This document shows, piece by piece, positions 22,401-34,880 of a stretch of DNA of 64,000 nucleotides. The notes under the pieces were generated by a model, which saw only the letters and a list, made by a program, of their open reading frames with translations, searched no databases and was not told the DNA's origin. Made by a program: the position numbers and the translations under genes. The DNA is taken from assembly GCA_945643635.1 (NCBI GenBank), contig CALZFC010000006.1, positions 7,338,501-7,402,500 on the forward strand, read 5' to 3'. Source of the stretch: Allodiplogaster sudhausi (taxonomy: Eukaryota; Nematoda; Chromadorea; Rhabditida; Diplogasteridae). Within the stretch, counting starts at the first letter, position 1. Each line of letters opens with the position of its first letter.

Positions 22401-25400
22401 CTAGCGGATGGACTTGAAGCCGTAGACGGTGTCTTCCGGCTGCAAGCAACAAAAATAAAGAAATAAAAATAATTCCAACTTTGACTTTGTACAGCGGTAA
22501 CACTTTGCAATGAGTTATCGCCATGCCAAGTTCTTTCAATAAATAAATAAAGGGACTGACCGCTACTTTCGACATCGAAGGATCCTGAAAGATAGAACGG
22601 CGTTATTGACAAGTCAAAATGTACCAGTAAAATTATTTTTTAAACATTAGATTGTACATTCATACATAAATGCCCCGAGGCGAAAATGAAAAACTTTCTT
22701 AAACCTCTTTGACGGGGGAACCGGGCTTCTGTTTGGCCTCAGAGCGACCGCTGCGACCAGTCGCCTCGGCCTGCGCATTATTTAGTACTCTGAGTATTCC
22801 TGGTTTAGTATAAAGTCATTCCCACAGGGGGTGCTATATACTCTTTACTCCGTGCACCCTACAAATTTCGCGTTCTGTAGTTCAGAGCGCGCCGAGCCGA
22901 GTTGATCCCCCTGGGGCCGAGTTACAGGCTCAAAATGAACAACTTTTGTAAACCTTTTTGACAGTGCCCGCGGGATTCTCAGGAACGTTCTGCTTCTCGA
23001 AGTTCTTTAAAAAGAGTTATGTCTTTTTTATATATTTATTTTCATTTCCATTTTCCTGCTACCAACCTCTGCTTTCGACATGAGCTTGTGCAGATTCCTA
23101 AATATTGAAAAGTTATATGAGTAAATGGATTACAGTATCCGAAGATGGCCTACTTTATCTCGGTGTCAAAGTTTCTCTCAAGGGCGCGCGACTTCTTGCG
23201 GAGATCCTCGTTGCTGAGGCGAGTGCCGTGGACGGAGAGAGCGAGGGAGATTCCGAAGCCAAATTGCTGAACTTTTTTTTTCGTTTGGTCAGCATTATCG
23301 CGAAAACTATTCTTTAACTTGCGTGATGATCTTTAATAAAGGTACATTTACGGCTATTAAAGAGCCTACAGCCATATTGGGGTATAAATCTAGATAAGTA
23401 AAGATTATTTAGTCATTGCATTATTGACCATTGGTCCGCCGATGGCAGCGAAGCGAGAGTGGCGGATCTTCTTTGCCATTTCGATGACGTCATCCTGGCA
23501 GCAAAACAATTAATTTTTTTTTAAATTCACAAACCATCATCCCATTTGAATTGATGAAATATATCTATTTTAATTTATATGCAACATACATATAAATTAT
23601 AATAGATAGAATATACCAACATTGGAGCAGTTACTAGTGGAAGCTGCTTTGAGGAGAACCTGAATATGAATAAGGTGAATATTATTAACAATTATTTTTT
23701 TAGATTTCTTTTTCTATTATTATTTGTTTAGAAATCTTGGACCTGGGTGAACGCAAAGGTCCCAGCGCGTCCGCAGCCACGGTTGCTCGTGATAATGATG
23801 AGCTTGTTCTGGCTAACGTAGTTCTCGTAGACATACGCTGCCAGAAGCTGAAAGAATTGATTTTTTTTGTATTTTTCTTTCCGATTTTTATTCTACTTAA
23901 AAATTTTTTTTAAAAGAATTTGAAACTTTATTTTATTTAAATGTTTTTGAAGAAGAAAAAGCTTGCCGAGATTTCGTTATTCATGGTCGGAATGTCTCCC
24001 TCGGGCCAGCATCCGTACATGAGATGCTCGCACTTGTGCGATTTTTCCTCGTCAGTCAGCTGGATCTGGCGGCAGGAGATGAGGTCGCCCTAGAATTAAT
24101 GTAATTTATTTAATTTAATTCTTATTATACTTTAAAAATTCTTTTATTTTAATGATACTAAAAGCTTTTCGCTCATTATTATTTAAAAAATCGCAATCGC
24201 GTTCTTTGTTCTGGAAGCCATTTTTGTTCTTCTTTTTGATGGGCACTGCATTCTGCTTTGGCGCCGCTGGATTGTCGCCGAGCAGGCCACACTAAACATG
24301 GCATTACAATTATGAAATAAATTACAAAACAATTTTTTTTAAATTTATAATCAAATAAAATCAAATAAATAAAATCCGGATAAAAGATGTTCGTACCGTA
24401 AGGATATCAGCGAGCTCCAGCTGGTTGTCAATCGTAACGATGAGAGCCGGCATCACGCCAACTGCCATCTTGATCCAGACGCCAATGGTTGAAGAATCGG
24501 GCTCCTCAAATAATTTTTGTTTTCAGAAATATTTTTATTTTCTATTTTAAACATATATCTGAATGAGAAAAGCGGACAAAGTTGGGTCGAATATAATTCT
24601 CCGGAAAAATGCTCACAAATGTGCAGATGATGTTGTCGTCGACATAGTTGGCATGAACCATCTTTTGCTCGACGACCTTAACCTCGACTTTTTTTTCGAG
24701 AGCCATGGCCTTGTGTTGCGACGGCCTTTAAATGGCAGGATATTGAAATAAGTCATAAAAATCACAACTTTGTTCACACAATATTCGGGGTGACTATTTC
24801 GTCACCCAGAATTCCTCCAGATACACATTCTTTCTTTTATTGTGCGTTAATGGTTGCTGCATACTTGAAGTAGAACGTCTTGTCGAGCTGTTCTCCCTTG
24901 ATGAGATTGGCCGCGTTAGCCTCAGGCGACAGTCCGAATTCACCCTCAAGACAAATTATTTATACGAACAATTATTTTTATTTTGAAAATTTATTTTTTT
25001 ATACGTCTTTTAGTTTAAATAGTTTTTTTAGACGTTTGAGAAACCAACTTCAATCTTCAGATCGTATTTCACCCATGCTTCCAAGACTGTTTTGGCTACG
25101 ATCTGCATCAGTCCAAAGTCTGCAAGATCGTTTATAAAATAGAAAATTATGTTAAATTTTTTGTTATATGAACTACAGAAGGCAAGTCAGATTTTTTTCT
25201 TTGAAGAACGAAACAAGATTTTTAAATACCGTATTTTCTCTATTAGTGCCCCTCCCTCTATTAGAACCCCCCCCTCTAATAGTGTCCCCCTCTCGCAAGG
25301 GTATTGAAAAAAATAGTACCCCCGGGTCACTAATAGAGAAAATACGGTATGCAGGATGCGCTTTTTCGTACCTCCGTACGACTTGCTTGCATTCCGACCC

Positions 25401-27262
25401 TGAAGAATTAAATGTTATTCTTTATTCATCAGCCTTATTCTGAGAAATTTTGGAAAATAATGTAGGCTCATCAGGCTTTAATAGTCTAATCCTATAAATG
25501 TTTTTTTATAGATAGACAAACCTGTTCCCGTTTCCACAGCCAACAGCCGATTACTGAAATAATAGAAGTAGTTTGCACCCGAATTTGCATATTGCAAGAA
25601 TGCAATTAAGATGTCAAACTAAGCATACGTCCTTTTCATATCACTATCATGCTTCAAAGAGATGGATCCATAATAAAGAGTAATATAGCCTGTTTCTTTT
25701 TATTCTAATGATTTTTAAGGTGAGATAAGAACGCAACCAATACCCGACAGGGCGACGGCGCCTATGATAAAAACGACGATTGCGCCGATAATGATGATTG
25801 TAGTAGCTTAAAAATGTTTGAGTCGATATAGTGTCCAATGAAAAGCAGGGAACCACCATTCATAAATATGTTGCTCATATTTGATTGCTCGATTATTATA
25901 CTAACTAGTCAGTGGTTCGGGCGTGGGGTCGATTTCGCTCTGAAATACAGGAAATCTCAATTCCGACTCCTTCACGTAGAAAAAGGCAATAATTTATTGT
26001 CAGTATTTTCTGTCATTCCCTTAATGAATTGCTGAAACGGTAAGGCTAATATTATAACGCAGCTTGAGCATGAGAGTGCACTTGGGCTCAGTACCTTGAA
26101 TTCCAATTTATAGTTTACTTTTTTTTAAGGTTAGTTTTCTTCCGAAACACAAATCAGCTGAATGTTCACTGTGGAGGCCGGAGTTGTCGTGGTCGTCGGA
26201 TCGAACTCGTCGCTGTACTGGCGACGGGCTTCCGCGAAGAGGGCCTGCTTGGATCCTTCGTCAGCGTTACAAAGATCTCGACCGGCGTTGCAAAAGCAAT
26301 TGTATCGAAATCGAAACGATCCGTCAAGATCCTAAAAGAACCTACGAGAATATCGAATGATGAAAAGGGCACTCAGGTCAATTTCACCACCTTAACGCAT
26401 CTGTGCGTCTCATTTGTAGGGCGCTTTTCCGCCTGCCAACTTAGGGGTGTGCATCCAGTCTGTTCGAAAACCGGCGTGTTTTCATAGATATTTGACTTGT
26501 CAAGCGTCACGGTTGCTGCGCACCACTTGCCAGTATCGTCTGTGCAAGTCTTGGCCATTCCACCGTTGAGGCACTTATTTTGATGGCCAGGCTCACTGAA
26601 TAAAACATAGGAGATTTCTGGAAGGAGGTTTTCTTTTTCCTAAACTCGTGCAATTTTTTATATAAAAATAAGTGCCCCAAGCCTCAGCGCCGTGGTTATG
26701 TTCTCAATGAGACAGCCAGCAAAGAGGAGAAGCAGAAGAGAGAGACGACAGCCGATCCAAAGGCCAATGGGCTGGAAGAATGAGAAGGATTAGGGAACGC
26801 TCATTTGGCTGCACTTTCACTATTTCGCTTATTTTTAAGCAAATATGAATGTGGCACTGATTTCAAAACTTTTTTTAAAAAGTATTTTTATCACCCTTTA
26901 TATGCACTAATCTCCCCTTTTCAATAGAAAAATGTATAAATTTTTTTGATTTCATTAATCCTTTAATACATCGTAAACTTATTTCATGTATCTCTACTTC
27001 TATGTATCTAGTGAGTTGGAGAAGGCATCAGGCAAAAAAGGTCGGAAAGTTGGGATTGAGATGAGAAATTTAAAGCTGGAAAATATTTGGGCTGTAAAAG
27101 TATAGTTAGGAGGGATAGGGATGGCTTATTTAAATAGAGGGGGAAAATTTGGGGATTAAAAAGGGAAAGATGGGGCGTGAAGGGAATTAATCCGAGGAGG
27201 GAAGGGAATTCACTGACATAAGAAGCCATTCTGGCGCGACCGGCTGAGATGATGGAAGTCAT
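22401..27262 (-). CDS. Copy B: Ly6-ectodomain single-pass membrane protein, nearly intact
   Basis: Best-preserved family member. Exons in transcript order: 27262-27218 (start MTSIISAG), 26771 to about 26679 (hydrophobic leader), 26591-26391 and 26331-26149 (ectodomain), 25939-25906, 25806-25744 (TM; IIIIGAIVVFIIGAVALS), then cytoplasmic 25553-25522, 25399-25372, 25119-25049, 24944-24865, 24725-24617, 24504-24397 and more to the stop at 22401. The ectodomain has eight Cys in a Ly6/three-finger pattern, including WCAA, TGCTP, YNCFCN and LCN. The cytoplasmic region shows no known domain. Landmarks in it are HANYVDDNIICTF, GVWIKMAV, CGLLGDNPAAPKQ, ENYVSQNKLIIITS, GTFAFTQV and RHSRFAAIGGP. Junctions from the TM exon to 24397 are all in phase. 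No ordinary GT donor is visible after the leader exon or after the CGLLG exon, so it may be decaying or use GC donors there. Nothing in the sequence gives its ligand or function. Confidence 0.6.
25227..25349. mobile_element. 123-bp MITE flanked by TA, in a copy B intron
   Basis: Inverted repeats CCGTATTTTCTCTATTAGTG and its reverse complement, each bordered by TA, surround a short C-rich centre (CCCCTCCCTCTATTAGAA and similar). The TA flanks suggest Tc1/mariner-type target duplication, although the terminal sequence is unlike the Tc1-like element at 56.6 kb. No coding capacity. Confidence 0.75.
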
Positions 27263-27289
27263 ACGAAATGATCCCTTTTCTGGCGGGAA

Positions 27290-28500
27290 AGCTACACATC
27301 GATTCTGAGATAATTAATAAGCGAATAAATTATGAGAGTGCAACGAACAACAAAGTGTACAATTGCAAAATTGGAAGAATAGCGCAAGTCGTGATGTACT
27401 CTAGGACATCAGTATTTGTACTTATCTTACACTTCTACATGAGTTTTACAAGAATTTCACGGAAAATAGAATTAACTTCAAATATACATAGCAATATATT
27501 ATGAATAATGTACTTCCACGTGAATGCCTTCGTGGCAATAGTGATAAAAACTTGCGTGTAATTTCAAAATATAATTTATTCCAAATAACATTATGATTTT
27601 TTATTTATTTCAAATTAATTTCAGGTTTATTCCACAAAAAATAAACGTCATGGAAGCCCTAAAGGAATACGTAAAAGTTCCTCGCGAGATCGAAAAAAAA
27701 GCTATGGGTGAAACCAAAACAAGAAAGCTGTCTTTCAGTTATTCTATAATTGTTATTGTCAGTTTTTAATAAAAAAACAGCTTTCGTGGGAACTGTTTGA
27801 TTTGAAATTCTAGCTGTTTCAAGCTTTTCGTGCAGTCTCACAGAATGGATTGCGATGAATGCGCCGAGCAAAATCATTCTATTTAAAAAAGGAGATATTA
27901 TCTTCACTTTTCGTAAACTTTGTCGCGAGATTGCGATTTGCATTATTATTGAAATTCTTTTTTTTGATCATAAAGTTTCCTATCATGCACATATAAAGTA
28001 ACGCAATATATCCATATGTATATGTAAATTATGAGAATGCAACGGGCAACAACGTGGAAAACCGTGAACTTGGAGTTGGGATGCACTCTTGAACATCAGA
28101 GACCAAACATCCTATTTTTGCATTAGTTTTCGTGAATCGTTAATTTTCAAAATTGGAACTCCCACGTGCTTAAAAAATAAAAATGTTGCGATGAAGCATT
28201 CGTTGGCATTGCGTTATCAAATTTCCAAGTATATAATGTTCCTTTGTTGCATTCCGCAGAAAAGAATCGGCTTGGAGGCGTGATTCGAATTCGAATATAA
28301 ATATCACCCCTATATATTATATATGGGAATGAGCAAAAGCCTTATTGTTTGGTGAAACCAAACCAAGAATCTTATGATTCTAATTGTCAATTTGTGATAA
28401 CGAACTTCTTTCATGTGCTATATTTTCATTTGAATTTCTAACTCATTATATGTAGCCCTTCGTGCAGTTTAATTCTCATGCAGTAGTAGTATATATGTAT
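27290..28500. repeat. Tandem duplication of the family's upstream flank
   Basis: DNA upstream of copy B exon 1 (from about 27300, AAATTATGAGAGTGCAACG) recurs from about 28026 (AAATTATGAGAATGCAACG). The similarity continues to GGTGAAACCAAAACAAGAA near 27710 versus GGTGAAACCAAACCAAGAA near 28350, and to TTCGTGCAGT in both. A third relative lies upstream of copy C (from about 29860). No gene is supported within these blocks. Confidence 0.6.
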
Positions 28501-28689
28501 GTTAACATATCACTTTCATGGTGCAAAACAATGGATTCATAATAAGGACAGAAAAGATTGTCCTATTATCTAATGACTTTTTCAGACATGTCAAGAAAGC
28601 AACCCTTCTCGACAGAGCGAATTGCTTAGAAAACAAAATTTGTTTTACTACCCCCATCTGGTTCTCCCACCCCACCCTGTTCTGGAAGA

Positions 28690-29794
28690 CAACCAATTTA
28701 TTCCCTGATGACAATGAGGAAGACGAATACGCCGATGACGATTGTAGCTTTAAAAAAAATTTTCCATGTTGCCCAAGGAAAATCAGAACACCAAAATTCA
28801 TAAATAGCGACAAATAATATTTGATTGCTCGATTATTTTGCTAATAAATCAGCGTCGAGGGCAAAGCGGCGATTGCGGTCTGAAATGAAGGAAATCTCAT
28901 TGCCGACTCGTTCGCGTGGAGATTGACAATAATTTAATTGCCTTTATTTTCGGCCTTTTTACTCAAAGAATGCAAATCCAAACTATTAAGCCCTCTCTTC
29001 CGGTTTTAACAAAATGTTTGGTGTATGCCCTTTTTTAGGAAACGTATTCGGACAAGTCCATTTTTGATTCAGCAACACATTCGGAATGTTCACCATTGTC
29101 CCCGTGGTCGCCGAAGGGAACTCGGCACGGTACTGGCGGCGGGCTTCCTCGAAGAAGGCGTCGTTCTTGAAGCAGCGTCTTTCTTCGTTGCAACCTTTAT
29201 CCCCGTAGTTGCAGAAGCAGTCGTAATGCGCTTCTCCGCGATGAATGCTATGCTACAAGAATCTCGAATAAGAACGAAAGTACAGTCAGCGCAACTACAC
29301 AACGTTGAAGCATCTGAGCGTCGTATTCGCGGGAGGGAGAAAGTCAGCCTGGTCTTTTAGAGGAGAGCATCCCATCTTGCGGATAGCGAAATGTTTTCCA
29401 TCGACTTTTGACGCAGTGAAGGTCACGAGTGCGGAGCACCACTGGCCAGTTTTCGGGTTGCAATTCACGAGTCTGCTCTTATTTCTCTCGTCGCGGCAGT
29501 TCGTCTGTTGGCCAGGCTCACTGAAAGGAATAAAGGAGATTAGTATTAATTCTATTTCTTTTTTCTCCTAAACTTTCTTTCAAACAATAAAAAAAAGTGC
29601 CACAAGCCTGGCTGTGTTCTCAATGAGGCAGCCGACAAAGACGAGAAGCAGAAGAGAGAGAGGACAGCTGATCCAAAGGCCAGCTAGCTGAAATAGTGGA
29701 TATGATAGATGAAAAGAGAAAGCTTAGGCTAGGAGGAAAAATTACTGACACCAGAAGCCATTCTGGCCCGCCCTGCTGAGAAGATGGAAGTCAT
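28690..29794 (-). pseudogene. Copy C: 5' part of the Ly6-ectodomain family, broken after the TM exon
   Basis: Starts MTSIFSAG at 29794, followed by a leader exon (about 29688-29605; LAGLWISCPLSLLLLVF) and a Cys-rich exon (about 29525-29335; TGQWCSA, MGCSPL). The Ly6-type exon (about 29260-29085) has YDCFCN and GCN, then EEARRQYRAEF. The TM exon (from about 28755) begins TIVIGVFVFLIVI and hits TAA where copies A and B continue. No cytoplasmic exons follow. It could still make a secreted or truncated ectodomain if spliced differently. Confidence 0.55.
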
Positions 29795-30123
29795 ATGAAA
29801 TGATCCCTCTTCTGCCGGAAATGTTACACATAGATTCTGATTGTGAGATAATTAATTCCCGAATAAATTATGAGAGGGCAACATCAGCAAAGGGTAAAAC
29901 TGCAAAAGTTGAAAAAATTGCGATATTCCGTTGCAGCTTGAAGCGAGCTTACGAATGATCTATTGAAAGAAGTGAATGTGATCTTAGTAGTAGAATAATC
30001 CGTTGTAATCAAACTGCGTCAAGACAATGACCAATCGAATCTCCATCTCACAATCACAAAATTTGCTCGTAAATTGCATCATAGTTCTTTGGGTAGTCGA
30101 TATTTAAAAAGCCATCATTATAT

Positions 30124-30360
30124 TTAAGTTGCCTCAAAATCGATTCTACTCTCATTAAATCTTAAAGACATCGATTTGACACACTTAAGCTGTTTATGTA
30201 TCTCCCTGCTTTCTGAATCTTTTTTGCTTATCTGGACTTTCTGTTTAGCCATTTTGAAGTGATTAAAATTCTCCAATAAATTTAGGACAAATGCCGATAC
30301 TTTGCTAGAATGCACACTTGCAAACATTTTACATATTTTACAAACAAATGAAAAACAACT
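30124..30360 (-). pseudogene. Possible BED-type zinc-finger fragment of a hAT transposase
   Basis: A frame of about 75 codons reads VCKICKMF, then SSKVSAF, NLLENFNHFK, and ends RIDFEAT. A Cys-x2-Cys followed by a Ser/Asn-Leu-Leu-x-His spacing resembles the BED finger of hAT transposases. The ligand His pattern is incomplete, and no transposase core follows. It may be chance. Confidence 0.25.
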
Positions 30361-31424
30361 CCAATTTTATAAGCAATAATAAATATTTAAAGAAAAAAGT
30401 TACATTTTGACAGGCATCGCTGTTTGCTTTCCCTTGCTCTTGAAAAGGAAGGTTATTATATTAGTAACTCGCCGAAAAAACTCGGAAGAATGAAAAATTC
30501 ACGTTCACTTCAATTGCGTACCTGATTGATTTATCATCCTTTTTATGAATAAATTTCTCGTTTTTATTACTGCAATTCTCAATTATGAACGTTTGGTTGC
30601 TTTTCTCTTCAAAATGCTTCCACGTGGTTTCAGCGTCACCAACAGAAATAAAAGGGATTTAAAGCTGCAATCCGTGATAAAGTATATACAAATTTGTAGA
30701 CAATTGCAATATACATACATACCTATACGTTTCTACCCTTATAATTAAATGGATACTCTTTTCCTAATTGCACGTGAATTACAATAGAAGAGATGGAAAT
30801 AACAGAGTTAAAATAGCTATTAAAAATATAATATTTTGTGGGATGTTGTTATTATTATTATTATAGTTTTTTCAAAGGAAATAGCTCTTACTATCCATCA
30901 CAATCATGTATATTACTCTTTCTCTCTCTCTCTCTCTCCGTGAAATCACTCTGCAAGCTCCCATCATATTTCTCTCAAGCCATCCTCCCTCCCCCTTTCT
31001 GAAGAGCAGAGTTTTCCGTTCTGTTGCGAGCGGAAAACTCCCAGCGGACACTACGAAGGAGACGCTCAGATTTTGCAGCGCTTTTTCACGGCGCGCGCGA
31101 GTAAAAAGCTTCCTGCTTTATTCTTGTTGAAATGTCCAGAGTATGCTCTCAATGCATATTATACAACGTCAACAGCTTTTCTCTCGTTTAATAATAACGT
31201 TTCAGTTAAGACCAGAGGCTCAGATTCTTTGCTTCTCTCACCTTCTCTCCATCTCTCTCTCTCTCTCGCACTCTCTCTCTCACTCTCTCTCTTGCTTAAA
31301 GGTAGTGCGCCCAAACTAACGTATAAAGAGTGATGGATGCACTAACTGAGCAAAAGACACAACGTCCTTTTTTCTACTTCGTTTTTTTTCGAAAAAAAAA
31401 AAAAAAATTCATCACCCCTCTCCT

Positions 31425-31468
<44 letters not shown>

Positions 31469-32027
31469 GACTACCTCCACCCACTCCTTCTCCCCCGCCA
31501 ATGCGCAGCATCCCTTGTCACTTCTTGCCATTTTCATTCCGCTCCAGTTCCCAGTCATTTATGCGCCAGAATCCCAGAATTTTGGCTATTCTTCTCGGAC
31601 ACAGCTCTCTAGCATTTTGCCTTTTTTCCTCACACCCATGCTCTCTCTCTCTCTTCTCTGCTCTCTCTCTCGCTCCTCTTCTCTCTCTCTCTTCTCTGCT
31701 CTCTCTCTCGCTCCTCTTCTCTCTCTCTCTTTCTCTCTCTCATTTTTGATCTTTCCCAGTGTCAAAGTCTCTTTGTTGCGATTTTCACATTTATTTTCTG
31801 TAGAAACTTTTTTGTAGCGTATACCTAGTTATCGCTGCAATTAATGCAGATGGGTCAATTGAGAGGAGTTTGGCTGACGGCTTTGTTGCTCACTCTCTTA
31901 CTCTCTTTCTCTTTCTCTTCCCCTCTCCCTAACTCTCTCTTGCCCTCTTTCTCTGTATCTTAGTTCACCTTCTCCTTCTTACCTTATCTCTCTATCTCTC
32001 TGTATCTTTGCTCACTTTCTCCCTCTT

Positions 32028-32069
<42 letters not shown>

Positions 32070-32934
32070 GAAAAACAATGCAAAGAAAAAAAATATGTAC
32101 ATAGTATGTTCACTCTGTAAGCGTGAAGCGTAATTATTCCGAGTCTTTGTCCTTATTTCTTTCAATTTTTCTTTCTCTTTTCTCATTATTCTCTCGCTCT
32201 CTCTCTCTCTCATATCCCTTTAAGCTCTTTTCTAGTTCCTCCTTCTCTCTCTCGCTCTCTCTCTCTCTCTCACTCTCTTCCTCTCTCTTTCTATAGCTCT
32301 CTCTCAATCTCTCCCTCTCTCTCTCTGTCTCTCCCTCTTCAATTCCTTCCTTGCTTCCGGCGCTCTCCTCCGGCATCCCACCCGTTCTTACTCACGTTCA
32401 CACACTCGCAGCACACTTTTCTTCTGCTCTTTCCTGTTCCCCTCAAAGTGCTGCTAATAATGGCCACGACCTCAGAAGGAGACAGAGACAAAGAAAATTA
32501 CGCAATATTCGTCACTGCTTTAAGGCTTCATGATGCTTATCGACGCATTGATATGCGAATAAATAGATTTAAATCCTCTTTCTCCTAGATTTTTTCTTTT
32601 AAAAAATCATCCAGGAAGACTCATTTAGGCACAAGTTTTAACCGTATTCGTCTCACTTTTCATGAGAAATTACGCAAAGAAGCGACTATGGGATTGCAAA
32701 AAGAAAGTTGACGGGAAATTCGGCACGAGTGGATGTTTGGATGTTTAGGATGCGAAATGTGATAGCGGCCTTCAATTAGCGGTATGTTATTGTGAGAGAG
32801 GGAGGGGGCAGAGAGCGACAGTTAAGGAGACGGAGTAGAAATGTAGAGGGTGAAAGTGAGAGAGAGAGAGAGTAGGCGAAAGAGAGGGAGAGATAGAGAG
32901 AGATGATGGAGAACGAGAAGATAGTTAGAGAGGA

Positions 32935-32967
<33 letters not shown>

Positions 32968-34149
32968 GAACGAGAGAGATAGAGAGAGATAGAGATAGAG
33001 AGAGTGGCTGTAAATGGTCATAAGAATTATGCGAGAATTGGGATCCAATGACTAGGGTGAAACGGAAATCCTCATGGCTGAGGTGTCCTAAGGCACAATG
33101 TGCTTGCTAGTCATAAATGCAGACAGAATGAGAGATGACGAGAGAGAGAGAGGGAGAGAGAGAGAGGGAGAGAGAGAGAGATAGGAAGAGAGGTGTAGTA
33201 AGAGAGAGAGAGAGAGAGAGAAGGAGAGTGAGAGCAAGTGAGAGAGAGAGAGAAAGTTAGCGGAGAGGATGAGATCAAAAAGAGGGAAATCAGGCGAAAG
33301 AGAGAGAAAGAGAACAAGAAAGGGAAAGGAAAAAATGAATGCATGAACAAAGTTATTAGGAAATCGGGCTAAGGAGAACAGAAAAGAACTGAAAAGGGAA
33401 CAAGCATCAAATGACACCATGAAGTTTCAATAGAAAAAAATGTACTGCTTTGAAAATTGTTGTCAGAAGAATCACGTTTGAGGGTGGTTTTGCTTCGCTC
33501 TCTAATTTTTTCTTTACTTGTTTTCCCGAAAAAAGATGGAGACAAGTAAAAGAAACACGGGCAAGTTTCGATGATTCCTATTCAGCGAAAATGGAAAAGT
33601 TAATTCTATGATACTCAACTTTACTTCCGCTCTATCATCTTCTATTCCTCGGCCCTTTGCTATGATCGTGAGTCGCTATCTCTCCCTTTCTCTCAATCTC
33701 ATTGTCAAAACATCCATTATCTTCACCATTTCTTACTCTTCTTCTTACTCACCCTCTCTCTCCCTCCTTCCACACTTTCTTCTTTCTCTCTCTATCTCAG
33801 CTTCTCCTCTCTCTCCATTATATCTCATTCTATTCTCTTTCCCTCTCTATCTCTTTCTTTCTCTCTCTCGTTCGATATCTCTCTCATACTCTTCCATGCT
33901 CGTTCAATCTGAAGCTTGCATGAGAAATCCCTCTAATTTTGACAAGCTCCTTTATTCTGCAGCTTTTGGCAATTCCAGTCTCAACTGTCAACGAGTCGTC
34001 GCCTTTTCTCTCTTCATAAGACTCAACTCTCGGTCTTTCCTGTTGTGCCGCTCTCACTCTCTCTCTCTCTGCTCTCTATCCCCCTCTTTCTCTACCTCTA
34101 TCTCCTTCCATCTCTCTCTCTCAATCTCTTTGCATCTCTCTCTCTCTCT

Positions 34150-34430
34150 CACTCTCTCTCTGCCTCTCATAGCCTCGCCTGTTCCAGTCCCCGCCCACTA
34201 AGACGGAGTTGTCTTTTTGCGAATTAGCTGTTCTCTTCTCGTCTCGCTCTCCAATGGTTTCTGATATCCATTAGAAGGCGAGAATCCGATCCGTCGCTCC
34301 TTTTCACTTACAGCCAGTCCATTTTCCTAAAAGCATTTCCCGCGCAATAGATTTCACTGTCGGCCATTAACTTTGATATTACACTGTAGGAAATTTTCGA
34401 GCATTCGACATCATTATACCCACCATTTTT
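34150..34430 (+). repeat. Second copy of the 22.0-kb non-coding block
   Basis: Diverged relative of 21990-22315, in the same order and orientation (see that entry). No family gene is present next to this copy. Confidence 0.55.
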
Positions 34431-34599
34431 AACGTTTGTCTTTTTCAACCTTGTTGGTTTTTCACGTAGTTATGAGTCTTTGCTACCACAGAAATTAGCT
34501 ATTTCATTTGAGAAACATTCTAGCTATTTTTGCTGATTGTGAGGTGTTTGTTGTTATTTGTCTAACTAATTCATTATCTTTCAAACATGAACATATACA

Positions 34600-34880
34600 T
34601 ATATATGGGTATGAATGAGGGGTGGACGGAATCCAACATCTGGCCGTCCGTATCGTCTGGGCATTACGCCGTGTAATATTCTCGTTCAGTGCACCCTTGC
34701 CAGCGGGTACAAAGGGTTAAACTCGGAGTGGTCAACTCTTGCGGCTCTTGAAAACGGCCTCGTCCAAAAGGGGCAGCACCCGATTAGCGGCGGCTTTTCG
34801 ACAATTGCCTTAAGGCGATTTGCTCTTGAATCGCATTGTGAGGCCGCCCTCACAATGAACTTGGCGCTCCTTTGTTGAAA
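34600..34880. other. GC-rich island of unknown nature
   Basis: A 280-bp stretch of balanced, higher-GC sequence (for example GGCCGTCCGTATCGTC and GGGCAGCACCCGATTAGCGG) in AT/CT-rich surroundings. It is open on both strands (87 and 66 codons) without recognisable protein motifs. It may be part of a mobile element or of foreign origin; neither is shown. Confidence 0.35.

Noticed and set aside
22826..22914. Possible tiny hAT MITE with ends CAGGGGGT and ATCCCCCTG
   Set aside because: The inverted match is only about eight bases, and no 8-bp target duplication flanks it.
33608..34201. 197-codon Ser/Leu-rich ORF
   Set aside because: Product of CT-rich microsatellites.
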